NCBI GenBank assembly: GCA_050732875.1
Contig: JBOHRQ010000001.1
Span: 37,276 to 101,275 of the forward strand
Direction of reading: 5' to 3'
Length of the DNA stretch: 64,000 nucleotides
DNA from: DASRVA01 sp050732875
GTDB taxonomy: Bacteria > Gemmatimonadota > Gemmatimonadetes > JACCXV01 > JAHWKZ01
A model generated the notes under the pieces. That model did not search any database and was not told the origin of the DNA. It saw nothing but the letters and a program-made list of their open reading frames with translations. Of this stretch, positions 33,850-42,024 are shown piece by piece; position 1 is the first letter of the stretch; every line of letters begins with the position of its first letter. The position numbers and the translations under genes are program-made.

Positions 33850-34890
33850 TCAGCCTCTCTCTCTCAGTCCCAGGCCGATCGGGATGGCCAGCGATGCCCG
33901 CGCCCCGGCGTCGAGCAGGCTCGCGCGGATCGCCGGGTCGACCTCCAGCCCGGTGAGGGGATCGAGGATCGTCATCGGAATCCCGAGCCGATCGGCCAGT
34001 GTGTCCCGGAGGCCGGGAAGGCCGGCCCCGCTGCCGGAGAGCACGACCTCGTCGAGCTCCCGGGCCTCGCCCTCGCTGGTGGAGAGATACGCGCGGGCAC
34101 GTTCGATCGGAGTCACCAGCCCGTCCACGGCCGTTGTCAGAGCGTGCCGGGCCAGCGGATCGGGCCCGGCCGGGTCGTGGAGCCGCTGGCGGGCCTCCTC
34201 CAGCGTGACGCCCAGCGTCTCGACCAGGAGCTCCTCGAACCGACGCTCCCCGGTCGCGATGTCGCGGGTCAGCAGCGGGCGCCCGTCACGAATCAGGCTC
34301 ACGCTGGTGATCTCGTAACCCACATTGACGAGGCAGAAGGTGCCGTAGCGCGCGCGCTCGTGGCCGTGCTCGAAGGTGGTCTGAACGGCGAAGGCGTCGA
34401 TGTCGATGACCGCGGGCTCGAAGCCGCCCTCCTCGAGCAGTCGCATGCGGCTCTCCACGAGGTCCTTCTTGGCGGCGACGATGACGACCTCCATCTGCCG
34501 ATCGTTCCCCTCGGGGTCGAGGATCTCGAAGTCGAGGCTCACGCTGTCGATGTCGAAGGGCACGTGCTGCTCCGCCTCCCAGCGCATGATCTGGCGCGCC
34601 TCGGCTTCCCGCATGCGGTCCATCCGGACGCGCTTGACGATGACATCCCGACCGGATACTGAGGTGGCGGCCGGCCGTCGCCGGATACCGGAGCGCTCCC
34701 GGACCCTCCGCAGGGCCTCGGCCAACCCGTGGAAGTCCATGATCTCCCCGGCCACGACGGCCTCGGGCTCGACGGGCTCGCGCTCGTACGCCACGAGACG
34801 CGGCCTCGAGCCTTTCCTCTCGATGGCCACGAGGCGGATGTGCCGCGACCCGAGGTCGACGGCTATCGAGGTGCTGGATCGTCGAAGAAT
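33850..34890 (-). CDS. pilM: PilM, actin-like cytoplasmic pilus protein, apparent ATT start
   Basis: A 346-residue actin/FtsA-fold protein. The nucleotide-site strand SIAVDLGSRHIRLVAIE is at residues ~10-26, then the PilM core (RMREAEARQIMRWEAEQHVPFDI; VVLSGSGAGLPGL). The conserved first strand lies upstream of the only standard start (GTG at 34830). Between the in-frame TGA (34905-34903) and that GTG there is no ATG, GTG or TTG, but ATT at 34890 is preceded by GAGGAG with a six-base gap. ATT is a rare but known initiator (infC). It is first in the pilMNOPQ string, behind a candidate sigma-54 promoter. Confidence 0.88.
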   Translation of the reverse strand: MLRRSSTSIAVDLGSRHIRLVAIERKGSRPRLVAYEREPVEPEAVVAGEIMDFHGLAEALRRVRERSGIRRRPAATSVSGRDVIVKRVRMDRMREAEARQIMRWEAEQHVPFDIDSVSLDFEILDPEGNDRQMEVVIVAAKKDLVESRMRLLEEGGFEPAVIDIDAFAVQTTFEHGHERARYGTFCLVNVGYEITSVSLIRDGRPLLTRDIATGERRFEELLVETLGVTLEEARQRLHDPAGPDPLARHALTTAVDGLVTPIERARAYLSTSEGEARELDEVVLSGSGAGLPGLRDTLADRLGIPMTILDPLTGLEVDPAIRASLLDAGARASLAIPIGLGLRERG

Positions 34891-34955
34891 CGTCGTCTCC
34901 TCTCACGACGCGCAGCCGGGCCTTTCGCGGGCCCGACGCGCACGGGTACGTCGCG

Positions 34956-34978
34956 GAGGGGCAGTTTTTCTGCCTCTC
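34956..34978 (-). other. Hairpin in the pilM leader
   Basis: On the minus strand GAGAGGCAG and CTGCCCCTC form a 9-bp stem (one G-T wobble) around AAAAA, about 65 bases before the pilM start and downstream of the candidate sigma-54 promoter. It may be a leader structure; no T-run follows, so it is not an obvious terminator. Confidence 0.4.
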
Positions 34979-35006
34979 TCTGGCGGATGGGGCAGGCTGT
35001 CAGCCC

Positions 35007-36227
35007 TTACGGTGCAAATTCGAGGCCAGAGGCCCAGGCGAGGCGTCGGGGAAGCAGGACGGACCGGGACGCGAGCTGGATGGCGGCGCAGGAGTACTGG
35101 ATGTGAGCCTTTCCCGTCACCGAGCTTTCGTGCGTCCGGCTGAGCGTGACGACCGACCCGTAGATCGTGGCGGCCCCCGTGAACTTCTCGATCCGGTCGG
35201 CGATGATGACGCCGCTGAAGGTGCCGCCGGTCTTGTTTCCCAGGCTCGCCGGCCCATAGCGGGGATCCGCGGAGCGAAGCGGGTCGTAGAGAGGATCGTC
35301 GGGATCGTGCTCCCGCGGATCGAAGAGCGGGTTGTGGACGATCAGGATCCCCGAGCCGTCGAGGTCGGGGCCCGAACCCCCGCCGGTTCCGAAATCATCC
35401 GTCAGGTAGACGATCCCCGCCAGGGGATCGACCGGGTTCGTGGCGAACGCGGACGGCGAGACCTGGTACGGGTCAAGCCATCCGGCCGGCAGCCCGAGGA
35501 CGTCCTCCGGCGATACGGGCCCGGCATCCGGGTCTTCGACAACGTAGGGCGGGTCGTTCCGGGCATACGTCGGATTGCCCTCCAGATCGGCCGCTCCCCC
35601 CGGGTCGATGGACTCGCTGTCCTCGGCCACGAAGGCGGCCTTGTTTTCCTGGCACGCACCGGTGGTGGCATCGTCGTGGGGATCGACCGGCTGACCGTCC
35701 TCGTCCACATTCACGCCCGAGACCGTCACATTGCCCTTGAGACTGAACGCGCCGCTGGCGGAGATCGCCGCGTCCGTACGGATCTCGAGACCCCCCACCG
35801 TCAGCCGGAGCGTCTGGGCCGCCCGGTAGGCCCCTCTCTCGGCCCGCGAGACCAGCACCCGGACCGGCTGCCCCTCGCCGTCCCCGTTGGTTCCGAGAGC
35901 GGCGCTCCAGTACACCGGAACCCGACCGTCCCCGAAATCGAAGCTGTCGGGGTCGATCGTGACGGTGTAGTCGAAGCCGTCGATCTCACCCTCCACCGGC
36001 CAGCCGGTGGCATCGCCCTCGGCGCCGAAATGGGCTACCGCGTGCTCGATCCCCGCCCCCGCGGCGTCGGACGCACGGTGTCCCAGGCCGGTCAGCCCGG
36101 CGACCCGGACCTCGGTCGAGGTGAGGAGCGCCGAGGCTCCGCCGATCAGGCCCAGGGCGATCAGGATCACGAGAACCGCGGGAAGGACGAAGCCCGATCG
36201 GCCTCGAAGCGCAGCCGCGGCGCTCAT
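35007..36227 (-). CDS. Minor-pilin cassette 2, gene X: PilX/GspK-like protein
   Basis: A 406-residue protein with a prepilin-like N-terminus (RSG|FVLPAVLVILIALGL) that lacks Glu5, as GspK does. The long beta-rich middle, acidic with DPDD-type segments, carries a C-terminal parallel-beta-like stretch (GTFSGVIIADRIEKFTGAATIYG) seen in PilX_N-type pilus assembly proteins. It is predicted to be a pilus-tip or initiation component. The ATG overlaps the W gene (ATGA). It is three times longer than its counterpart in cassette 1. Confidence 0.8.
   Translation of the reverse strand: MSAAAALRGRSGFVLPAVLVILIALGLIGGASALLTSTEVRVAGLTGLGHRASDAAGAGIEHAVAHFGAEGDATGWPVEGEIDGFDYTVTIDPDSFDFGDGRVPVYWSAALGTNGDGEGQPVRVLVSRAERGAYRAAQTLRLTVGGLEIRTDAAISASGAFSLKGNVTVSGVNVDEDGQPVDPHDDATTGACQENKAAFVAEDSESIDPGGAADLEGNPTYARNDPPYVVEDPDAGPVSPEDVLGLPAGWLDPYQVSPSAFATNPVDPLAGIVYLTDDFGTGGGSGPDLDGSGILIVHNPLFDPREHDPDDPLYDPLRSADPRYGPASLGNKTGGTFSGVIIADRIEKFTGAATIYGSVVTLSRTHESSVTGKAHIQYSCAAIQLASRSVLLPRRLAWASGLEFAP
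35013..35028 (-). promoter_or_regulatory. Candidate sigma-54 promoter for pilMNOPQ
   Basis: The minus strand reads TGGCCTCGAATTTGCA, with TGGC at -24 and TTGCA at -12 in exact spacing. It overlaps the last codons of the preceding minor-pilin gene and would start transcription about 110 bases before pilM. A complete PilR lies in the same locus. Confidence 0.6.
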
Positions 36228-36805
36228 CGCCAGGCCCGGTTGCGGAGCGTCACGCGCGTCTCCAGGACCGCTGCGGCGGCCCCCCGCGGGGTGTCGTAGG
36301 CGAGCCGGACACCGATCTGCTCGATCTCCGCCGCCGAGCCGGCCGGCGTCTCCGCCCCGTCCGAGAAGTAGGTGAAGGCAAGCTCGACCACGTGCTCGGC
36401 GACCGGCACCTCGACCGGCCCTTCCCGGCGAAGGAGCGTTCCCTCCTCCAGCCGGTAGCCCAGGCTCTCGCCCTCGTCGTCCGTTTCGCCATCCGCGTCC
36501 AGATCGGCGGTCCAGGCGAACGCCTCCGCGGTCCAGGCCGTCACCCCCGCCTCGGCGGTCCCGCGCGGGTCGTAACCGGCGTTCCGCATCTCCCGCGTCA
36601 TGAGGTCGAAGCCGGCGCGCGCGTTCTGCGTGCGCCGGATTCCCTCGCCCTGCCGCACGAAGGTCTGGTGCTGGACCACGAAGAGCCGGACCGCGGCCAT
36701 CCCCAGGAAACCTGTTAGCACCATCGCCAGGAGGAGCTCAACCAGGGTGAAGCCCCGACTTCGGGCGACCGCTCGAGCCCCCCGGGCCAGGCCCGGCGCG
36801 CTCAC
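36224..36805 (-). CDS. Minor-pilin cassette 2, gene W: PilW-like prepilin
   Basis: A 193-residue prepilin. The leader ends RSRG|FTLVELLLAM with Glu5, followed by a long helix and PilW-like features (LMTREMRNAGYDPRGTAEAGV; QIGVRLAYDTP). Cleavage by PilD is expected after Gly18. The GTG start overlaps gene V (GTGA). It shares length and the RNAGYDP/GVGHDPVGASGAG region with the W gene of cassette 1. Confidence 0.85.
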   Translation of the reverse strand: MSAPGLARGARAVARSRGFTLVELLLAMVLTGFLGMAAVRLFVVQHQTFVRQGEGIRRTQNARAGFDLMTREMRNAGYDPRGTAEAGVTAWTAEAFAWTADLDADGETDDEGESLGYRLEEGTLLRREGPVEVPVAEHVVELAFTYFSDGAETPAGSAAEIEQIGVRLAYDTPRGAAAAVLETRVTLRNRAWR

Positions 36806-37197
36806 TCGGCGCTCCTCAGGGTCGCGGCGTGGATCACGAACTCTCGATCGCGCTCGCGCCAGGAAGCCTCCAGCTCGATCGTCTTTACGCGCGGGATCGG
36901 CTCGTCCTCGGTTACCGACCAGCTGCGCTCGAAGGTCAACCCTCCGAGATCGCGCCGGTCGGAGCCGTCCGCGATCTCCTCGTACGGAAGGGCCAGCAGC
37001 TCTTCGACCTTGGCCTGGAGGAGCTGGTCCGCCTGGCCGCGGCGGTTCGCTCCGCCCTGCGCCTCTAACGACACGAGGATGAAGGCGGCCACGGCGAGGC
37101 CGCCGATCAGGAAGATGACCAGCGCCACCATCACCTCGATCAGGGTGGATCCCGTTTCCCCGACCGGGAACGGGCGCGCTGGGCGACCCTCGCTCAC
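36802..37197 (-). CDS. Minor-pilin cassette 2, gene V: PilV-like prepilin
   Basis: A 131-residue prepilin with leader GETG|STLIEVMVALVIF (Glu5 present), then LLQAKVEELLALPYEEIADG, typical of PilV/GspI. The GTG start at 37197 overlaps the H gene stop (GTGA); the longer open frame upstream is the H gene in another frame. Likely part of the tip complex with W and X. Confidence 0.83.
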   Translation of the reverse strand: MSEGRPARPFPVGETGSTLIEVMVALVIFLIGGLAVAAFILVSLEAQGGANRRGQADQLLQAKVEELLALPYEEIADGSDRRDLGGLTFERSWSVTEDEPIPRVKTIELEASWRERDREFVIHAATLRSAE

Positions 37198-37685
37198 GAC
37201 GAAGGCCCGCTCCACCGGACCAGCCCGCCGGCGAGGATGCGGATCTCGTGGCGACGGGGTGGCTCGCCGACCTGGACGGTGGCCGGCGCCTCCACCCGCC
37301 CGTCGGGTTCGAACACGACGCCCCCGCCGCTCCCCCCGATCACCCGGAGCGGGTCGGGGGGCGCCAGCGAGGTCAGGTAGGTGGTCCAGCCCGTCGCGTC
37401 GTCCCGGAACTGGAGCTGATAGCGCCCGTCGGCGAGCAGCACGAACCGATGCGGCCGCTGCTCGGCGACGGCGCGCGCCCGGGTCTGGGCCAGCGCGGCG
37501 TGGACTTCGCGAGCCTGCCGCACGACCCGGTGCGAGCTCGTACCCCCGCTGAGGCTCGGCAGCGCGATCGTGATCAGCACACCCAGCAGGGTCAGGACGA
37601 GCAGCAGTTCGAGAAGGGTCAGGCCGTCCGAGCCGGACGGCCCGCGGATCGGGAAGCGGAAGGGCCGCGAGAGTCGTGGTTCCAT
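37194..37685 (-). CDS. Minor-pilin cassette 2, gene H: GspH/FimT-type pseudopilin
   Basis: A 163-residue prepilin with leader SGSDG|LTLLELLLVLTLLG and the FimT/GspH body (QAREVHAALAQTRARAVAEQRPHRFVL, ..GVVFEPDGRVEA.., with the FxxxG.. strand). The leader is 21 residues, long but acceptable. First gene of cassette 2; an AT-rich region with a weak sigma-54-like site lies upstream. Confidence 0.86.
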   Translation of the reverse strand: MEPRLSRPFRFPIRGPSGSDGLTLLELLLVLTLLGVLITIALPSLSGGTSSHRVVRQAREVHAALAQTRARAVAEQRPHRFVLLADGRYQLQFRDDATGWTTYLTSLAPPDPLRVIGGSGGGVVFEPDGRVEAPATVQVGEPPRRHEIRILAGGLVRWSGPSS

Positions 37686-37735
37686 GAGGCTCCGGAGTCG
37701 AAGGGCCGGCGGGGACCGGGTACGACCTTCCGGAG

Positions 37736-37751
37736 TGCAAGCTTCATTCCG
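37736..37751 (-). promoter_or_regulatory. Weak candidate sigma-54 promoter for minor-pilin cassette 2
   Basis: The minus strand reads CGGAATGAAGCTTGCA: GG and GC elements at the right spacing with TTGCA at -12, but the -24 box lacks TGGC. An unusually AT-rich block (37752-37793) follows immediately upstream, as expected for an activator or IHF binding region. Confidence 0.35.
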
Positions 37752-37843
37752 CGGTTTGGAATAAGCGAATAGCTTTGATAATTATTGACCTATGTGTGGG
37801 GTCCCAACGCCCGGGGCACCCGCGAAGCGGGTCGCGGCGGCGT

Positions 37844-38251
37844 TCAACGCCCGAGCTCCCGCCAAGCCACGACGCGCACCTCCTCTCCGGTGACCACCCA
37901 GGCTTCCACCTGGCGGCGGATGCCGCGGCTGTCGCCGGTGGAGACAATCCGTGCGCGGCCCCCGGCAGGCGCCCAGGACGTCCCATAGGAACCGCTCGAG
38001 AGCGTCCCCGACAGGCTGTCGGACCGGCCCGCGGCAAGCGGGTCGGCGGCCATCACGGCCAGCGCCTCCGCCAGCCCGGCCTCGGCCAGCCCCAGGGCGG
38101 CGGCATGGTCACGGTGGGCGCGTGCGAGGGCCAGGTCGGTGATCGAGGTCACGACGGCCGCGGCCGACAGCGCGGCCAGCGCGACGAGTGCCCACAGGAC
38201 GACGGCGAGCGCGGTCCCGGGCTCGCCCGCTGGCCCCCTCGTGCGGATCAC
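37844..38251 (-). CDS. Minor-pilin cassette 1, gene X: short GspK/PilX-like protein
   Basis: A 135-residue protein with a prepilin-like N-terminus (GEPG|TALAVVLWALVALAAL) lacking Glu5, resembling GspK (SALLVVLWALALL). The body is a short helix-beta segment (ALGLAEAGLAEALAVMAADP, then GTLSSGSYGTSWAPAGGRARI). The GTG start overlaps the W gene (GTGA). It is much shorter than the X gene of cassette 2, so the large C-terminal domain is absent. Confidence 0.72.
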   Translation of the reverse strand: MIRTRGPAGEPGTALAVVLWALVALAALSAAAVVTSITDLALARAHRDHAAALGLAEAGLAEALAVMAADPLAAGRSDSLSGTLSSGSYGTSWAPAGGRARIVSTGDSRGIRRQVEAWVVTGEEVRVVAWRELGR

Positions 38252-38829
38252 GGTCCGGGGCCTCGGCCTTCGGACCGGACTCGCCGGGCGGCGACCCAGG
38301 AGATGGCGAAACCGGGACCCCCCGAACGGAGGAATGCCCGCACCTCGACGCTCGCGATGCGCTCTTTCTCGGGGCGCGGCCCCAGATCCGCGCCGCTCGT
38401 GTCGCGATAGACGAAGCGTGCCGAGTCGGGCCAGGCCAGTGGCAACCGCGGACCCCCGTTGACTCCCCGCCTCCACTCGCCGGGGCGGAGCGCGTGCGCC
38501 AGCCGCTCGTTGGGATTCGACGCGGTGGGCAGGAGCCCGCCGTCTCCGTTCCAGTCGGCGCTGAACTCGAGCGTCTCGGCGGTGGCACGGGTGATCCCAG
38601 CACCGGACGCGCCCACCGGGTCGTGTCCGACCCCCCGCCACTCGGCGCGCCACATCTCCGACGCGGCGAGAAGCTCCTGGAGCGAGGCCTGGGCTTGGAT
38701 CAGGTCGGCCACGACCCGGTTTCCGGAGGAGCAGAGGACGAGAGCCGCCAGGGACACGACCAGCCCCAGGGTCAGCGCGACCAGGACTTCGACCGTCGTG
38801 AATCCGCGGCAGGCGGACGCCTTCAACAC
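38248..38829 (-). CDS. Minor-pilin cassette 1, gene W: PilW/GspJ-like prepilin
   Basis: A 193-residue prepilin with leader CRG|FTTVEVLVALTLG (Glu5 present). The body resembles PilW (SEMWRAEWRGVGHDPVGASGAGITRATAETLEFSAD). The GTG at 38829 (GGGAGG upstream) or the next codon TTG are possible starts; both overlap the V gene end. It has the same length as the W gene of cassette 2. Confidence 0.78.
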   Translation of the reverse strand: MLKASACRGFTTVEVLVALTLGLVVSLAALVLCSSGNRVVADLIQAQASLQELLAASEMWRAEWRGVGHDPVGASGAGITRATAETLEFSADWNGDGGLLPTASNPNERLAHALRPGEWRRGVNGGPRLPLAWPDSARFVYRDTSGADLGPRPEKERIASVEVRAFLRSGGPGFAISWVAARRVRSEGRGPGP

Positions 38830-39203
38830 CCGTTCGCCCCCTCCCGGAAGCGCCGCGTGGCCACCACGACGGCCTCGTCGCCGCGACCGGCCACCGCCTT
38901 CACTTGCGCCTCCTGGAGGCACGCCCCCACGTCTTCGAGCGTCCACTCCAGCCTTCCCCGGCGCGCGCCCCATGCGATCGCCGTCGACCCCCCGCCTTCA
39001 CCGCGCCAGGTTTCGCCCCGCCAGCGCTCGATCCAGGCCTCCGCCGCGATCGCGGCGAGGGCCGTGGAGACCGACCGTTCCCGAGCGCGCAGGGCGTGCG
39101 CGATCGACCCGACGAGAGCCATCCCGCCGACCCCGAGGAGGAAGACGCTCACCATCACCTCCAGCAGCGTCGCGCCGCGCCCGGTCACGAGCGACCCGCT
39201 CAC
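38823..39203 (-). CDS. Minor-pilin cassette 1, gene V: PilV-like prepilin
   Basis: A 126-residue prepilin with leader TGRG|ATLLEVMVSVFLLGVGG (Glu5 present) and the PilV helix (LRARERSVSTALAAIAAEAWIERW). The GTG start overlaps the H gene stop (GTGA at 39200-39203). Cys107 and the terminal Cys could form a disulfide. Confidence 0.78.
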   Translation of the reverse strand: MSGSLVTGRGATLLEVMVSVFLLGVGGMALVGSIAHALRARERSVSTALAAIAAEAWIERWRGETWRGEGGGSTAIAWGARRGRLEWTLEDVGACLQEAQVKAVAGRGDEAVVVATRRFREGANGC

Positions 39204-39649
39204 CGGAGCTCGATCGCGCCTGTCGGCAAGACCCGGATCCGGCGCTCGCGCGCGAGAGGATCGTCGCGGACAACGACCCAGGCGGTCGAATAGAGGTTGC
39301 TGGTCCCGCGGGCGCTGAAGAGGATCTCCTGGAGATAGGCGCTGGTCCCCAGAGCCAGCCCCGACCGCAGCTTTCGCCGGGTCACCGTCTCGCCGCTGGC
39401 GAGGCGGACATCCCAGGCGCCCCCGAGCGTGTCCAGTACGACCCGCACGGTGACGCGCTCCTGGATTGCTCTCTGCCGGGCTCGGGCCACGTCCGAAGCG
39501 AGGGTCCGAACCGCGGCATAGGCCGCCCACCGGCGCTCACCGCGGCTCAGGGAAGGTGCCATCAGGGCCACCAGGATGCCCAGGACGATCAGCGCCAGCA
39601 GCAGCTCCAGCAGGGTGAAGCCGCCGGACCGGCGGAGTGCGTGGGACAC
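39200..39649 (-). CDS. Minor-pilin cassette 1, gene H: GspH/FimT-type pseudopilin
   Basis: A 149-residue prepilin with leader RRSGG|FTLLELLLALIVLG (Glu5 present) and the GspH body (RTLASDVARARQRAIQERVTVRVVLD, ..RIRVLPTGAIEL). The start is GTG. It opens minor-pilin cassette 1, 252 bases after pilA, with a sigma-54-like site between. Confidence 0.85.
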   Translation of the reverse strand: MSHALRRSGGFTLLELLLALIVLGILVALMAPSLSRGERRWAAYAAVRTLASDVARARQRAIQERVTVRVVLDTLGGAWDVRLASGETVTRRKLRSGLALGTSAYLQEILFSARGTSNLYSTAWVVVRDDPLARERRIRVLPTGAIELR

Positions 39650-39711
39650 GTCGGGAATCTCGTGCGAGGGAAACGGGGCTGGCGGGAGGCTCGCGTGTCG
39701 ATGCTCGCCTC

Positions 39712-39727
39712 AGCAAGGAGAGGGCCG
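39712..39727 (-). promoter_or_regulatory. Candidate sigma-54 promoter for minor-pilin cassette 1
   Basis: The minus strand reads CGGCCCTCTCCTTGCT: GGC at -24 and TTGCT at -12 with exact spacing; the first T of TGGC is C. It would start transcription about 50 bases before the GspH-like gene. Confidence 0.42.
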
Positions 39728-39811
39728 GCGCTTCCGCGCGCGAGAGCCGGCGGGTACCGGCCGCCCCGGGCGGCCGATCGTGTCGGGCATTCGACACCCG
39801 CCCAGGAGCTG

Positions 39812-39835
39812 GCCCCGCTCCCGAAGGCGCGGGGC
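39812..39835 (-). terminator. Hairpin downstream of pilA, possible terminator
   Basis: GCCCCGC (39812-39818) pairs with GCGGGGC (39829-39835), 67 bases after the pilA stop. Two more hairpins follow in the same intergenic region (GTGTCG/CGACAC at 39780-39797 and GGCCGCC/GGCGGCC at 39759-39775). No T-run is present, so these may protect the abundant pilA 3' end rather than terminate strictly. Confidence 0.4.
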
Positions 39836-39901
39836 TGGAAGACCTCGGGGGCGCGTCGGGGTCGGCTCCATCGCCGCCGGGTCGCTACGCCGGATCCGGG
39901 C

Positions 39902-40282
39902 TTACGTTCCGCAGGTGCAGGCCGCGTCCCCGACCTTGCAGATCTCGCCCACGTCGGTGGCCACGCAATACGAGTTGCCGCTCGAGGAGTGACCAGCCGT
40001 CATGTCGTATCCCGTGGCGTCCGCCGAGTTGACCGTGAGCGTCACGCCCTGGGAAGCCTGCCACTCGAGAAGGGTCGCGTCGGTGGTGTAGGACTGGTTG
40101 TCGGCGAAGTACGCCTCCTGGGCGGTCATGGCGTTGCGCAGATCGCTCTTGGCGGCCGCGTCGAACGCCTTTTCCTTCGTCCCGGCGAAGCGCGGGATCG
40201 CGATCGCCGCCAGGATGCCGATGATCACGACGACGATCAGCAGCTCGATGAGGGTGAAACCTTCCGTCCGTCGGATTCTCAT
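39902..40282 (-). CDS. pilA: PilA, major type IV pilin
   Basis: A 126-residue type IVa pilin. The short leader MRIRRTEG is cut before Phe in G|FTLIELLIVVVIIGILAAIAIPRF, with Glu5. The globular part is small (QEAYFADNQSYTTDATLLEWQASQGV) and ends with four Cys (SYCVA..EICKVGDAACTCGT), probably two disulfides. The ATG at 40282 has AAGGAG upstream; the longer frame to 40429 contains the promoter. A strong sigma-54 site lies 85-100 bases upstream and pilR-pilS are adjacent. Confidence 0.93.
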   Translation of the reverse strand: MRIRRTEGFTLIELLIVVVIIGILAAIAIPRFAGTKEKAFDAAAKSDLRNAMTAQEAYFADNQSYTTDATLLEWQASQGVTLTVNSADATGYDMTAGHSSSGNSYCVATDVGEICKVGDAACTCGT

Positions 40283-40366
40283 GGTTGGCAGATCTCCTTG
40301 TCTTCTTCGGTACAGTGTCAGCCGGTCCACGTCGAAGTACGGGTGCCCGCGATCGATGTTCCCTGA

Positions 40367-40382
40367 GGCAAGAGGGGTGCCA
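40367..40382 (-). promoter_or_regulatory. Sigma-54 promoter of pilA
   Basis: The minus strand reads TGGCACCCCTCTTGCC, matching the -24/-12 consensus TGGCAC-N5-TTGC in every core base. The predicted start of transcription is near 40355, giving a leader of about 70 bases before pilA. The neighbouring pilR encodes the matching activator. Confidence 0.8.
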
Positions 40383-40525
40383 TACGGCGCACAGGGTCGA
40401 CCCACACTGCCCAAGCCATTTATCTGCAATGGATTAGGGTTCTGGGAAGAGGCCCGGCCAAGGCCCTTCCAGGCGAGGGAGCTGGAAACGCCACAGCGTC
40501 GCCGCCTCGCAGTTTGCGACGCGCT

Positions 40526-41956
<1,431 letters not shown>

Positions 41957-42024
41957 GGCATCGACTCCAGGAACGTCGGGGGAAACGGGAGCGATTCAAG
42001 ATAGCGTCCTTGACCGTGGAGAGG

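Noticed and set aside
35007..39649. The two pseudopilin sets as a type II secretion operon
   Set aside because: GspH- and GspK-like genes are present, but there are no gspD/E/F/L/M homologues of T2SS type; all neighbours are type IV pilus genes, so minor pilins are more likely.
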